Below, piece after piece: positions 1 to 10,533 of a stretch of DNA of 64,000 nucleotides. Position numbers and translations under genes: made by a program. Origin of the DNA: Rhododendron vialii (Eukaryota > Streptophyta > Magnoliopsida > Ericales > Ericaceae); the NCBI RefSeq assembly GCF_030253575.1, contig NC_080557.1:45088501-45152500 (forward strand). Direction: 5' to 3'. Positions within the stretch are counted from its first letter, which is position 1, and each line of letters starts with the position of its first letter. The notes under the pieces were generated by a model, which was not told the origin of the DNA, ran no database searches, and saw only the letters and a program-made list of their open reading frames with translations.

Positions 1-1313
1 TAAAGAACTAATTGAAATATTTAATTTGGTGCGAAGAAACTCGTAAAATGATGGTACTTTATTTTTTGATCCAAAAATTGCACATCTTTTCGTATGGGAC
101 TATCAAAATGGTACGGAGGGAGTACATTTTTTTGGAGGAAAAGGAAATCAATAGACTGCCAATGGGATCATATGCCAGATGCACCCCTCCACTTGAGACA
201 ACAAAATTTGGTTCTAAGGGGCATATCATCTCCAATGTCTCAATCTTTAGTGTTGATCGAACCTAGCTGTCACAATTTAAAGTCTTTGGTATCAGTTGGT
301 CTTCGATATTCACTTTTCTACTAGATCTACTTCCATTGTTGCTCAAGATACGTCCTTATATTGGATACTATTTTGAATTTTGCCTACTTATTTTAGATCT
401 TGCGACTACAATGCTTCTCTAATATTACTATTGATTGTTAATTCCTCTTCTAGTTCATCTACAATGATAACATCTATGAAGCACTGACATTCCTAGAGGT
501 CGCCATTTCCGCGTATTGGATGCGGGGTGTCCCTTCAAATAAAGAGGGGGACATGGCATGGACTTGTGGGGAACCTGGGACACGTTCAGGGACATTGCGG
601 GGGTAGAAGTGTAGTGTTTTTTAATTTTTACAGGGGTAAACATGTTATTTATCAAATATTTGGGTTTTAGTGTAATCAAACCTTTTAATAATCCTATATG
701 TGTACATTTACATATATGTCTGTATGTGCCGGTACATATTCGTTGTATCTATGTCGCTATGTCTATGAGTGTTTATCTTGCATATATAAATGTGTGTATG
801 TAACAGTATAATAGCAGTACAGAACAATGTATATATCTTACACAAAAAAGTGGTATATGTCTGTATACAAAATGTTACTGCATACTTTTATGACATATTT
901 TTATGTTTTTTTTTTTTTTCCCGTGTTCTCGGCGTGTTCGTATTTGTGTCCATGCTACACATGATAACATCACGTGCAAATAGCATGCATGATGGAACGT
1001 CATCTTTAATATGTTCAATCATTTTGATGACAAGGTTGGAAAATAGGCAAGTACTCCAATGACCCAAGGCATAGTGCACTTATTTCTGTCGTTTATTTGT
1101 TTGTACTTACAACCCTGCAGTCCATCAGTCTGCTGCTAGAGGATTGTACTCACAACTCTACATACAGTTTCAGTTCAATGCCCCGCATCTGGTAACCACA
1201 GCTGGATAATCAACTCTTTGGACAGCTTTATAAAGGCACAAGTAGTACAAATTCATCTCGTTTTATGGTGATGTGGTTTTAACTCTGGGTTTTTAACTTG
1301 TTGGCAAATCTAG
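1..1313. other. Gene-free left edge, AT-rich
   Basis: No coding potential was recognised here. Open frames are short, lack family motifs and overlap low-complexity runs. If the exon at 1314 is real, this stretch would be an intron of the same gene, but no upstream exon was identified. Confidence 0.4.
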
Positions 1314-1386
1314 GAAAACTGAGGAGCAGAAACCGAGGGAACAGAAGCCAAAAGCTAGTGAAAACAAGCCTGTTATGAACGAGTGA
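1314..1386 (+). CDS. Possible 3'-terminal exon of a gene that begins outside the window
   Basis: A pyrimidine-rich stretch ends in a TAG acceptor at 1311-1313. It is followed by one leading base and 23 codons, then TGA at 1384-1386. The predicted tail is very hydrophilic (Lys, Glu, Gln and Pro rich, ending PVMNE), which is typical of a charged C-terminus. About 450 bases resembling a 3' untranslated region follow. No domain is visible and no other exon was found, so the family cannot be named. It could also be a chance open stretch after an acceptor-like site. Confidence 0.3.
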
Positions 1387-4380
1387 TGACCTTGATTGAG
1401 CTTTGGCATCAGATAGGAATCTTTTAGAGGATTATAATGAACTACTATATGAAGTGTGTTTGGTTACCGATGAGACTTGTACTTGGGGTTCTGTAAGATA
1501 TTCCTTCGAATGTGCTGTTGAGAGATACTAGATGTTATGGGCAGTTCTTCTGAATGCACGATGCTTTTATCCTTTCATGTTTGGAAGCCTGGGGCTTGCG
1601 ATAGCGGCCTTCTTTGGAATTGCATGTAAATTTACCGGCTCCAACGTGGTTTTCATCTCGTCTTTTCTCTTCTTTGTTTGTTCTCTCTGGTAATATGAAT
1701 TTTTTTTCAGCTACGCATACTCTGTTGCTTTTTGGGTTTATGAAAAATTGAGAATTTTGCTGTTGCATAAATATCCTCGGGTGGATCGTACCAAGGATGG
1801 GTTCTAGATGAGTTTTCTATTGAAGGATTCACTTGTCATTTTATCTAGTCTCTAATTATTTCACTTTTGCTTTCTTTAACACCGAATTCGACTCTATGAG
1901 ATTGTACGGTGCTCGGAGGAGGAAACACATGATTGTAGGGTGTTGACCAGCAAAGAGATCCTTTCTCTAGGAGAAAAGAGCAGAGGAAGATGGATATAGC
2001 CCGAAGGGTTAGTTTGGCTGGTTGGTAGGTTTGCTCCTCGTACAATTGACTAAGATTCGATTCTTGGGATTAGGCCCCAATAAAGTAATTTCGTTTGAAT
2101 CCCTTGGTCCCAAGGAGAGGATGACCTAATTTTAATCGAATCGAGGTGCACGTAAATTGACTCAGACATCCCTCACGACTGAATCAAAAAAGAAGAAAAA
2201 GGAAGATGGAAATAGCCAACAACTTTGTGCCCCATGAATCATATTTTCTTCATTTATTAGATTTCAGTAGTGCTGGATTCTTACATTAGTCTCTACATGG
2301 TTCGGTGAAATCAACTCAGTGAAAAACAAAGCCAGGTGAGACATGGTGAAAATTCGTTTGCCCACTTTGACAGTGGTTAAATGACACAATAAGCCACAAC
2401 TACGTGGTAAGTCGACTCACATGGCTTTCAAGTGTGCTGAGTTAGCAGTAGTTGTGGCTTGTTGTGATAAATCTTTGTATACGTAGTATTATTGTAACAC
2501 AAGAACAATGAGAATCCTATAAACGAGCCGAGCTGAGTCTTTTATTAAACGAGATTTTTTAATTGAGCCGAGTCACCCTTAACGAGCCAAGTTTTTGTCA
2601 AACGAACCGAGCTAGCTCGTTTACTCAACGAGCCGCAAACTTGAGTTCGAATTCAACTCGTTTACTAAACGAACCGAGCCGAACTGAGTCTTAACGAGGC
2701 GAGCTGCTCCAAGCTCGCGAGATGCTCCATTCTTTTATAGCCCTAGGCCGGTGGATAAAGTCATCTAAAATTTTTGAACGGATTTGTTATTGTCGAAGAA
2801 TCTCGACAAGCTGAATCTGAGCTATGGTCTAGTTTTCTTGGTTATTGACTTATTGCCTGTTGGGTAATATCGGAAGCTTGAAGACAAGACAAGGGGGCAT
2901 CTTTTTGAGCCTATTTGGTTTCGACAGTACACAATAGTAGTTGTCATTGTAGCTCATCGGAAGCCACGTTACTGGAAACTAGCTGGTATTCATTGGAGGA
3001 AAGAGCTAGAAAACAAAAGATCTGCACTAGTTGTGTTGGCCCCTATCGCGGATCGCGGTTGGTTGATAGGTTTATTTTTCTCTCTATATAATTGACAACG
3101 GTTCGACTTTTGGAGTTAGGTCGTAATAAAGTTTTTTTTTTTTTTGTGTATTCCCTAATCTTGGCCTTTAACCCGACTAGAAAGAGAATTAGCTGAGACA
3201 AGCGTAAACTATCTCGAACACTTCTGACCGGCGAACCGAAAAAGAAAAAAAAAGGATAAAGACTTTAGACTTAACTACCAAAGGATAAAGACTTAAGGGT
3301 CCTCTTGTGTTGAAAAGTTGAGAGCCCAGAGGTTCATGCATGGCAAGCAATTGAGTGGTGGCATGAGTGCCTTCCATGTGCATATGAAATCCCATCTACC
3401 TTCCGAACCGGGAGATGGTATATGGTACGGTGAATATCCGGACCGTCTGTACGGCAATTCAACGGTTTTATTTCATATTCATCATCCGAGCATCCGAGCT
3501 ATATTCACTATTGAGATGAAATATGGACCGTTAAATTGTCGAACGGATGGTCCGGATGTGCACAGCACAATGCCGCACAACACCTCCCCTGGGTCGCTTC
3601 CTTCCATGGTACCCACCCGACCTAGAATGACCAGACTTAGTCATAGCTGATCCGTTTGGGGAGAAAATATTGATCCGTCAATATTAATTGTTGTTTTCTT
3701 GGATCTGAGTGGGTTATTAGGTGAATTTGAAGAAAATTTGGTTATGTGTAAACTAAAAGCCTTCTGTTTTTTGCAAGTTTTTCTGGACAGGATATACACA
3801 TCAGTATTAACAGGTTATAATGTGAAAGCCTTGTGTTGTACTCCTTGCCCATTTATAGCAGCTGGATGAGATTAGCAAAATTTCTAAACTGGCTATAGCG
3901 TGGCATGTATCCATAATAGCCCTGTAGCAGTTTGTTATGCGGTGTTAATTAAACACGTGATTTTGGCACTCCATTTTTAGCATGTGACACTTTACTTTCT
4001 GTTTTGCAATTTTCTATAATCAAGACACAAAGTGGAGTGCGACTAAAATTGAAGTTCCAAAATCAATTTACTAACTAAAAGGATAACAAAAAGGTTATAA
4101 AGGACAATAGTCCTACTCTTTTTTCTTTTTCTTTTTTACTGTTAGGGATGTTTGAACTAGCTTATCGCTTACGCATATCTCAACTAATTTCTTTCAGGTC
4201 TGGTCAAAGGTAGGCCCATTCAGACTCAAACTAGCGGGTTCACAAGAAATTATTTATTTAAGATCTAATCCAAAAAATTAAATCCTAATCAATTGTATGA
4301 GAAATAAACTTTCTAATCAATCGGACTATCCATTTATTGCCCATGTTAGTTAGACTCTCTCCCTCCCTCCCTTTAATCTT
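1387..4380. other. Intergenic, degraded repeats
   Basis: No gene was recognised. The stretch 2515-2725 is a low-complexity repeat built from variations on a GAGCCGAGCT / AACGAGCC motif in both orientations, as in old MITE-like plant repeats. The piece near 2100-2170 resembles, in reverse orientation, a dispersed repeat that recurs near the FATA genes. A small inverted-repeat element lies at 3435-3557. Confidence 0.5.
3435..3557. mobile_element. Small inverted-repeat element (MITE-like)
   Basis: The left end (from ATCCGGACCGTCTG at 3435) and the right end (GGATGGTCCGGAT, ending 3557) are imperfect inverted repeats of about 30 bases around a short AT-rich centre. There is no coding capacity. 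No target duplication was confirmed. Confidence 0.55.
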
Positions 4381-4389
4381 TATTGTCCT

Positions 4390-4640
4390 TGTTAGTTAGA
4401 CCTCTCCCCTGCTCCCTCTCCCTCTCCCTCTCCCTCTCTCTCTCTCCATTCCCTTTAATCACGCCTTTTTCGCTTTCACAATCACAGTCAAAATCACCCA
4501 TACCTTTCCCATTTGTTGTCACAACAAAACAAAGACCAGATACCATATCATCATATAACTCACTTCTCTTCTTCCTCATCCCACCACCATTCTTCCACTT
4601 CACAATTCCACCCTCTCTCTCTCTCTCTCTCTCTCCACCT
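4390..4640 (+). promoter_or_regulatory. Pyrimidine-rich leader of the 4651 gene
   Basis: CT-rich tracts at about 4405-4447 and 4612-4636 lie just before the ATG at 4651. Such Y-rich leaders are common around plant transcription start sites. No clear TATA box was assigned. Confidence 0.35.
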
Positions 4641-4650
4641 GAGAAAGAAA

Positions 4651-5907
4651 ATGTCTGACCCCAAGACTACCACCCATTTCTCCACTCTTCTTATCTCTGC
4701 CCTGCATCTGATATTCTCTTTCATTCTCTCTCACCCTGTCTACTTCTCTTACTTCGTCTTCTTCTTCTCACCATACCTTCTCAAGCTCCTCTCCTTTCTC
4801 TCTCCTCTCTTCATCACCACCTCTCTCCTCCTCCTCCTCGGTTTCCTCACTCTCTCTCCCGTCTTCCTCCATAAGAAGAACTCTGCTCTCGAACTACCCG
4901 AGCCCAAACTGGGATTCTTCCTCTCGACGTACCATTCAATTATACGGAGATTAAGGCCGTCAAAAACAGACGAAGGCGGCGAAGAGCTTGATCATTTTGA
5001 GGAGCTTGAAGCCTTCAAAATGGTGTTCAACCCGTCAAACGATTTCCACGCAGTCGAAAATTCAGTTGAGAAAACAGAGGAACTCTGTTTCTTTGATTTG
5101 GAAGAGAAAACTGTGGAAATTGATTGGGAAGAAATCGCTCAGCCAACTAAGGAAGCCAAGACGCTAGAAGGGTTTTTCAAGGAATTGGATGAGTTTGAAG
5201 ACTTTGTTTACAATGTGGAACAGAAGAAAGTAGATGCACCGGACATGAATTCCAATAAAGTTGAAGTGAAAAAAGGAGTGGAATTGGTGGGAAGAGGATC
5301 CGAGGAAATAGGTGATAAAACAAGTAGGGATATCGGTACTGTTACAGCTCGTGCCGATAATGGCGGAGAGCATACTTCAAAAGCTCGTGGGAAGTCCGAA
5401 AGAAATGTCGATAGAACTGATAATGGAGGAGAGTACACTTCAATGTTCTTGGGAAGCCCACGTTCGAGAGCGCTGAAATCAAATCTCGGGAACTATGGAT
5501 CGATGAGGAGGGAGGTGGAGTGGAAGAAGACGTTGGCGTGCAAGCTTTTCGAGGAGCGGAACAATGTGGATGGCGGCGAAGAAGGGATGGATTCGCTCTG
5601 GGAGACGTATGACAGGGATTCGAGTAACAAGGCCAAGGCGAAAAGCAACACGAAGAAGAACAAGAACAAGAACAAGAACAAGAAGAAAGGAAAGTCTGGA
5701 GATCGTTACGATGACGATGAGGAGGAGGGGGAGGAGGAAGAGGGCATAGATGGGAGATTATGTTGTTTACAGGCTCTGAAGTTTTCAGCAGGTAAGGTTA
5801 ATTTGGGAATGGGGAAGCCTAATCTTGTGAAGATTTCCAAGGCTATCAAAGGGTTTGGATGGTTGCACCATGTCAGCAGCAGGCCTGGGAAAAAGGGTCA
5901 CAAGTGA
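4651..5907 (+). CDS. Membrane-anchored acidic/basic plant protein of unknown function
   Basis: An intronless frame of 418 codons plus stop. I chose the ATG at 4651 rather than an upstream in-frame ATG at 4513, because the extra 46 residues are Ser/His low complexity coded by the CT-rich leader. Residues 11-73 are strongly hydrophobic and could form two or three membrane segments. The middle (about 90-300) is acidic and hydrophilic. A short motif MDSLWETYDRD is at 313-323. A Lys/Asn-rich run follows, then an Asp/Glu run, and the last 50 residues (from RLCCLQALKF) look like a conserved globular tail. Architecture of this kind (N-terminal membrane segments, an LWE-Y motif, a short conserved C-terminus) is seen in uncharacterised plant families. 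No enzymatic motif is visible and I do not assign a function. The frame is intact and codon usage looks genuine. Confidence 0.8.
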   Translation: MSDPKTTTHFSTLLISALHLIFSFILSHPVYFSYFVFFFSPYLLKLLSFLSPLFITTSLLLLLGFLTLSPVFLHKKNSALELPEPKLGFFLSTYHSIIRRLRPSKTDEGGEELDHFEELEAFKMVFNPSNDFHAVENSVEKTEELCFFDLEEKTVEIDWEEIAQPTKEAKTLEGFFKELDEFEDFVYNVEQKKVDAPDMNSNKVEVKKGVELVGRGSEEIGDKTSRDIGTVTARADNGGEHTSKARGKSERNVDRTDNGGEYTSMFLGSPRSRALKSNLGNYGSMRREVEWKKTLACKLFEERNNVDGGEEGMDSLWETYDRDSSNKAKAKSNTKKNKNKNKNKKKGKSGDRYDDDEEEGEEEEGIDGRLCCLQALKFSAGKVNLGMGKPNLVKISKAIKGFGWLHHVSSRPGKKGHK

Positions 5908-6542
5908 GATACAGATAGATATTAAGTAGTAGCTTTGTGTTATGTAAGTTGCATAGCTATGCATGTGTAGTTGTTCTAAGAAATTATAAGTATATATCCT
6001 CTTTGTTGTTGGTTTTTATCTCCCATATCCAGGAGATTTGTGCATTGGCTTATGACCTTTTCTTTTCTAGTGATTTTTGTTGATTTTTGGCTTGGTTTGT
6101 CAAGATGGGAATATGACCTATGTTGCATGAATCACGCAAAATGTATAAAGTATTCGTGTCGGATACTGGAGACAAGGATAAGGATATGAGATATGTGTCG
6201 GACATGTCTAGTTGAACAATAAATTTAGCAAACATATTGTCTAATCAAAATATTTGTACATCTTCTGGTGTGTTCCCGTATCCTCGAAATGAAGATTACC
6301 TCAATCCGATACTTGGACATGTACATGCACCCGATGTTAGTACCCGAGTCTATGCAATACACAACCTCCCATTTGGCCTGATAATTTTCCAAGCTCAATT
6401 GGTGTTAACTAACCTCTGAGTAGCACTTTAGACGAGGAACTGAGAAAGTTGAGAGAGCACATGCTTTCATGAATGAGTCAATGACAGAACAGAAACTTTC
6501 TTTAAGAGGCATGTGGGGACTATTTGATGGAAAGCTGCATGT
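5908..6542. other. 3' flank of the membrane-protein gene
   Basis: Contains the likely 3' untranslated region with AT-rich polyadenylation-like sequence near 5980-6000. Otherwise nothing was recognised. Confidence 0.4.
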
Positions 6543-6551
6543 ACTGAAACT

Positions 6552-6837
6552 AGGGGTGGCAAATTGAACCCAGACTTATTAACAAATTTAGACCCATCAA
6601 CTAGAAAATAAATCCAATTCAACTCATTTATTAGTTGGGTAAGAATGGGTTCAAACCCAGCTAACCCATTATTAGTTGGGTCATAATTGGGCATCAATTG
6701 GATCAACTTAAATGACTCAATGGGTAATGAAAGTAACCCATCAAATTCCATCTCTTAATTGGTCTCTTTTGCAATTGAAAAGTGGAGGAGTACGCCCCCT
6801 CTCTCTCTCTCTCTCCCCCCGCCCCCCAGGAGCATGG

Positions 6838-6876
<39 letters not shown>

Positions 6877-7556
6877 CGCCCCCCAGGAGCATGGCCTTCT
6901 CTCTCTTTTATTCAATTGTTTTGTGCTAAATCACACGCGTCTAAAAATATTTTGAATGGTTCGAATTAAAAATCAATTGTGACCGGTAACAATTATTTTG
7001 ACCAGTCAAAATTGAAAACACATCTCATCTATTAATTGCGCGAATGGACCCGTGAAATTGTGCTCCACCGTGAATAAATTTTTCTCATGGTAGTCCCGCA
7101 AAGGGTTTGGATTAAAAAATTGACTAATTTTTTTGTCCTTATTCAATTTTTTTTTGCATTTTTTTTTGTTTTGTGTCATATTTTTGTGCTTATTAATTTG
7201 TTTTGATGAGAGGAATCGAAAAAATAAAAAAATTTTGTCGAAACTTATAATTTTTTGAATAAAGACAAAAAAATCAATAAGACAAAAAAAATTACTTATT
7301 CTCATCTTTTTGAAAAAATTTATGAGTTTTGATCATAACTTTTTTTTACTTTTCTAATTTTTCGATCATAATTTTTAGTATATATGTAATTGGGTTAATG
7401 GGCGGGTCGGGTTTGCTTTAAAATAAATGGGTCGGGTTGGGTATGGGTAATTAGACTCATAGTTAATGGGTCTTTAATGGGTCATTGACCCATTAAAGAC
7501 CCAACCCACTAACAACTTACCCAATTTGACTCAAACCCGCCCGTTTGTCACCCCTA
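6552..7556. mobile_element. Non-autonomous Mutator-like element with 9-bp target duplication
   Basis: Terminal inverted repeats AGGGGTGGCAAA (left) and TTTGTCACCCCT (right) bound about 1 kb. They are flanked by a perfect 9-base duplication ACTGAAACT at 6543-6551 and 7557-7565. A 9-base duplication is the signature of Mutator-like transposons. The interior has no transposase frame. It holds a CT microsatellite block (6800-6910) and an AT-rich palindromic filler (about 7080-7370) that recurs elsewhere in the window. Confidence 0.75.
6800..6910. repeat. (CT)n microsatellite with duplicated GC-rich spacer
   Basis: CT tracts alternate with a spacer CCGCCCCCCAGGAGCATGG that occurs twice, at about 6819 and 6876. 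It lies inside the 6552-7556 element. Confidence 0.85.
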
Positions 7557-7565
7557 ACTGAAACT

Positions 7566-8566
7566 ATACGTCCACTTTTGACATTACTATCCACCATATT
7601 TTAGTAGATTTTCATGCTTGCATTCCCAGCAAATCCGGCGGAAACTTAGTTGCCATTTGATATCGTCTCAATCGACATCCTTTGGCCAGTTAATGGGTAG
7701 TGGTGTCCTTGTCTGTCACGTGTCGGATACCAAAACATGTCGGCATTGGCACTGTGTAGAGCCTTCTTGTGGTTACATGAGTCTGGTGAAACTCATGAAA
7801 TTGCTTTGAAGAGGCTTCAGAAGCAGAATTATGGCAGTGGAAGCATGTAGTCTGGTATCTTACATATGTTACTACTGGAAAGCCTTTTGTTTTGGGGTCC
7901 AACTGATGGAATGAGTTTTGAGATCTTCACTTGACTTGGGGACAAGCAACCTTGTCCACTAGAGAGTTCTCGCGTCGTTAATTTCTAGACTCTAGAATTA
8001 GTTGAGGCTCACTCAAGCTAACCTGAACATTAAAAAGCAGCCTTTATTAAATGTTTACCCCAAAATAAGAGACAGTAAGAAAGGCTTGGGTATCACAGGC
8101 CTCACGTGGGCTCTGAGTAGTCCATTCCAAACAATTTGGAAAAGCAATCTAATTATTCTACTGACTAAGCATAACCACAACAAATAAACAAGGAAAAATG
8201 TTGAAATTGGTAATATAAGGGAAAACCAACAAGAAAGAAACTAAAATATCCCACATCCATTGGATGCAGATATTTTCCAAAAGTTCAGACAATATACGCT
8301 GTAGTACTCTTCCAAGGCGCTAATCTAATTATTCTACTGACTTCCGACGATAAACTGCTGCAAGTTTCACTAACAATGGAGAAATTGCTCATACGGATTA
8401 CTCACTTGAAACAGTTTTGTTCAGAAGGACACAAACAACAAAAACCTGAATCTGAATATGTATGTGTGTACAGTTGATCTTAAATTCCTTTTCTGTCTAA
8501 ATTGATGAATCTACAAGAGAGCTATTGACTCATTTGCTGGACTGTCACTTTGCACAACTTGTCTGT
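7566..8566. other. Intergenic, 3' side of the first B3 gene
   Basis: No gene was recognised. The part closest to 8567 is expected to hold the 3' untranslated region of the minus-strand B3 gene. Confidence 0.4.
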
Positions 8567-10533
8567 CTATCCAGCAGCTATTTTCTCTTTCCCCTTGTAG
8601 CTACCACTCCCACTCGGCCCTTCACCCCCCGGTCGGATCGGATTCGTCCCGGCATCTTTTCTCACAATCTCAATGAGGAAGTGCCTCAAGTGCAAGGGCT
8701 CAACCGGTTTGTAAAACTTGATCACATCCCCAGCTTCCAAGCTATTCTCTTTCACAAACTCATCCCACTCCTTTATGATCATGTACGAATTCGCATTGTA
8801 GTATATAACATCCATGTACCAATCCTTGGCTTTAGCATCCGTAAACCTCACTATCTCCTTCCTCCGGTTCGCACCCGGAACGTGCATTATCGCAGGGAAA
8901 TGAGTTTCCACCTCTGTACTGGGCATGAAAAGCCTACTGTATCCAAGATCACCGGTGTTCAGCTCGATCTGGAACAGGAAATTCTCCCTCCTGAAGTCTG
9001 GAATTTCGGGTAAACTCTCCACGGTCCTCTCGAACTTTACCAGGAAATGATTGACGGAAAAACGCGGGAGAGGCCTATAGAAGCCGATGACATCCGCGGA
9101 ATCCCATCTGTGCCAATTAGCGAATTCTGTCCACCCTCTTAAAAACATGTATGCTTTCTCATCGGTATAGTATACGATTGACATTTCCCATTCCTTGTTG
9201 TGGCGGTCAGTGATTCGGAGTTTAACCATATTGCCGGAGCTAAATGTTGATGGAGTAGGGAAATAGTCTGATGTTTTTGCTTCAGGAAGGACTAGCCGGT
9301 TGCTGGGTTTCAACTGGATTTCAAAGAGCAAAATTCCAACCGGCTCGGAATCATCAGGTGGGCCGGAATCTTCAGAGGAATCCCTGAAAAGGAGAAGGGG
9401 AGAAAAGGTTACTTAAGTTCATCTGAAAAAAGAAAATTGTTGCTTTATTCCTCGGACTAGACAATCTTTTCGGGACGAGTAGTATGTTCGCTTTCATTCA
9501 AGAACCTGACCAAAACAATCGTTGCATAATCCTTGTAGTTCCATTGGTAAAAAGGAATTCCTGTTTGGTTTTCGAGAAAATGGGAGAAAACTGGAATGAA
9601 AACCTACACGGTCATGATTCTTCTAGGGAATCAAGAAAGCAAACTGATCAGTATAGGAGATTAAAAGGATAAACCCCTCTATGATTTTCTGTTTGGTTGT
9701 CGAGAAAATGGAAGAATTTGAACGGAAAACCCATATCACACGTTGTGCATAAATAGGTATAATCATGCTTTACAGCTTTACTCACAAATATCAAGAAGTT
9801 CTCATCACAGAATTTAAAGAGAATTATAGGGTAAAACAAATATCTCAAAAATAAAAGATGGTCATGATTATTCAAGGAATTTAATCAAAAGATCTCATTT
9901 ATCATCCCAGTGGTTGCGACAGATGGTAAAACAAATATCAAAAGGATAAACCCCACAAGGATTTTCTGTTTGGTTGTCGAGAAAATGGTAATAATTTGAA
10001 TTGAAACCCATATCACACGTTGTGGATAGACAGGTGTAATCATGCTTTACTCACAAATAGCGTTTCCGTAAGGGATTCAAGAAGTTCTCATCACAGAAAA
10101 CATAAAACCCTAAAACTGATCAAGGGTTTCTTGACAAAGAAGAGGAAGGAGCAAGTAGTTACCCCGATTCCGATAGCGAGAAGACGAGATTTGGATCATA
10201 CCCTCGTGGGGTTCGAGAGAGTTCTCGCTTCTTCAATGGCAAAACTGGCCGAGGAATGTTTTCCCTTCCGAAAATCTGCTCAATCCTCTGTTCAATCCTT
10301 CGTTCAAACTCAGACGACCCCTGTGCACCGCTGGAACCCTCTGTTTTTGCCTCTTCTGGTTTTTGTTCGATTCCTGTGTTTTCTTTTCCGGATGGGTTAG
10401 CTGTCGAAGAAGATTCGTTTCCTTTAGGGGGGATTGATTTCTCTTCCTCTTCTTGTTGTTTTGGGTCTGATAATTTCCTCCTTTTCGCTTCTCTGTCATC
10501 TGGACCTTCACCGGTGTCTCCGCTTTCTGACAT
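8567..10533 (-). CDS. Two-repeat B3-domain protein, copy A (two exons)
   Basis: Exon 1 is 10533 down to 10163 and exon 2 is 9383 down to 8567. The intron has a GT donor at 10162-10161 and an acceptor CAG at 9386-9384. The join splits a Gly codon (phase 2) and gives 395 residues. The N-terminus (MSESGDTGEG) is charged, with a basic KRRK patch near residue 18. Two B3-like DNA-binding folds follow at about 144-242 and 259-365. The second is better preserved (SRLFMPSTEVETHFPAI, WYMDVIYYN, AGDVIKFYKP, HFLIEIV). The tail is Gly/Ser/Lys rich. B3 proteins are plant nuclear DNA-binding factors; targets cannot be told from sequence. A (CT)n tract lies in the leader just before the ATG. The gene is paralogous to 15241-17244, with the same intron position and phase. 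The alternative of two separate genes is unlikely because the spliced frame is continuous. Confidence 0.85.
9663..10096. repeat. Direct repeat inside the intron of B3 copy A
   Basis: A unit of about 150 bases (9663-9810), containing TTTTCTGTTTGGTTGTCGAG and a CATATCACACGTTGTG motif, recurs at about 9941-10096. A shorter third trace is near 9556-9585. It looks like a tandem duplication within the intron and leaves the splice sites intact. Confidence 0.7.

Noticed and set aside
3318..3650. Plus-strand open frame of 110 codons
   Set aside because: It spans the small inverted-repeat element and shows no domain; probably chance.
8525..9013. Plus-strand open frame of 162 codons
   Set aside because: It is the antisense shadow of the B3 copy A exon 2, has no family signature and breaks without splice logic.
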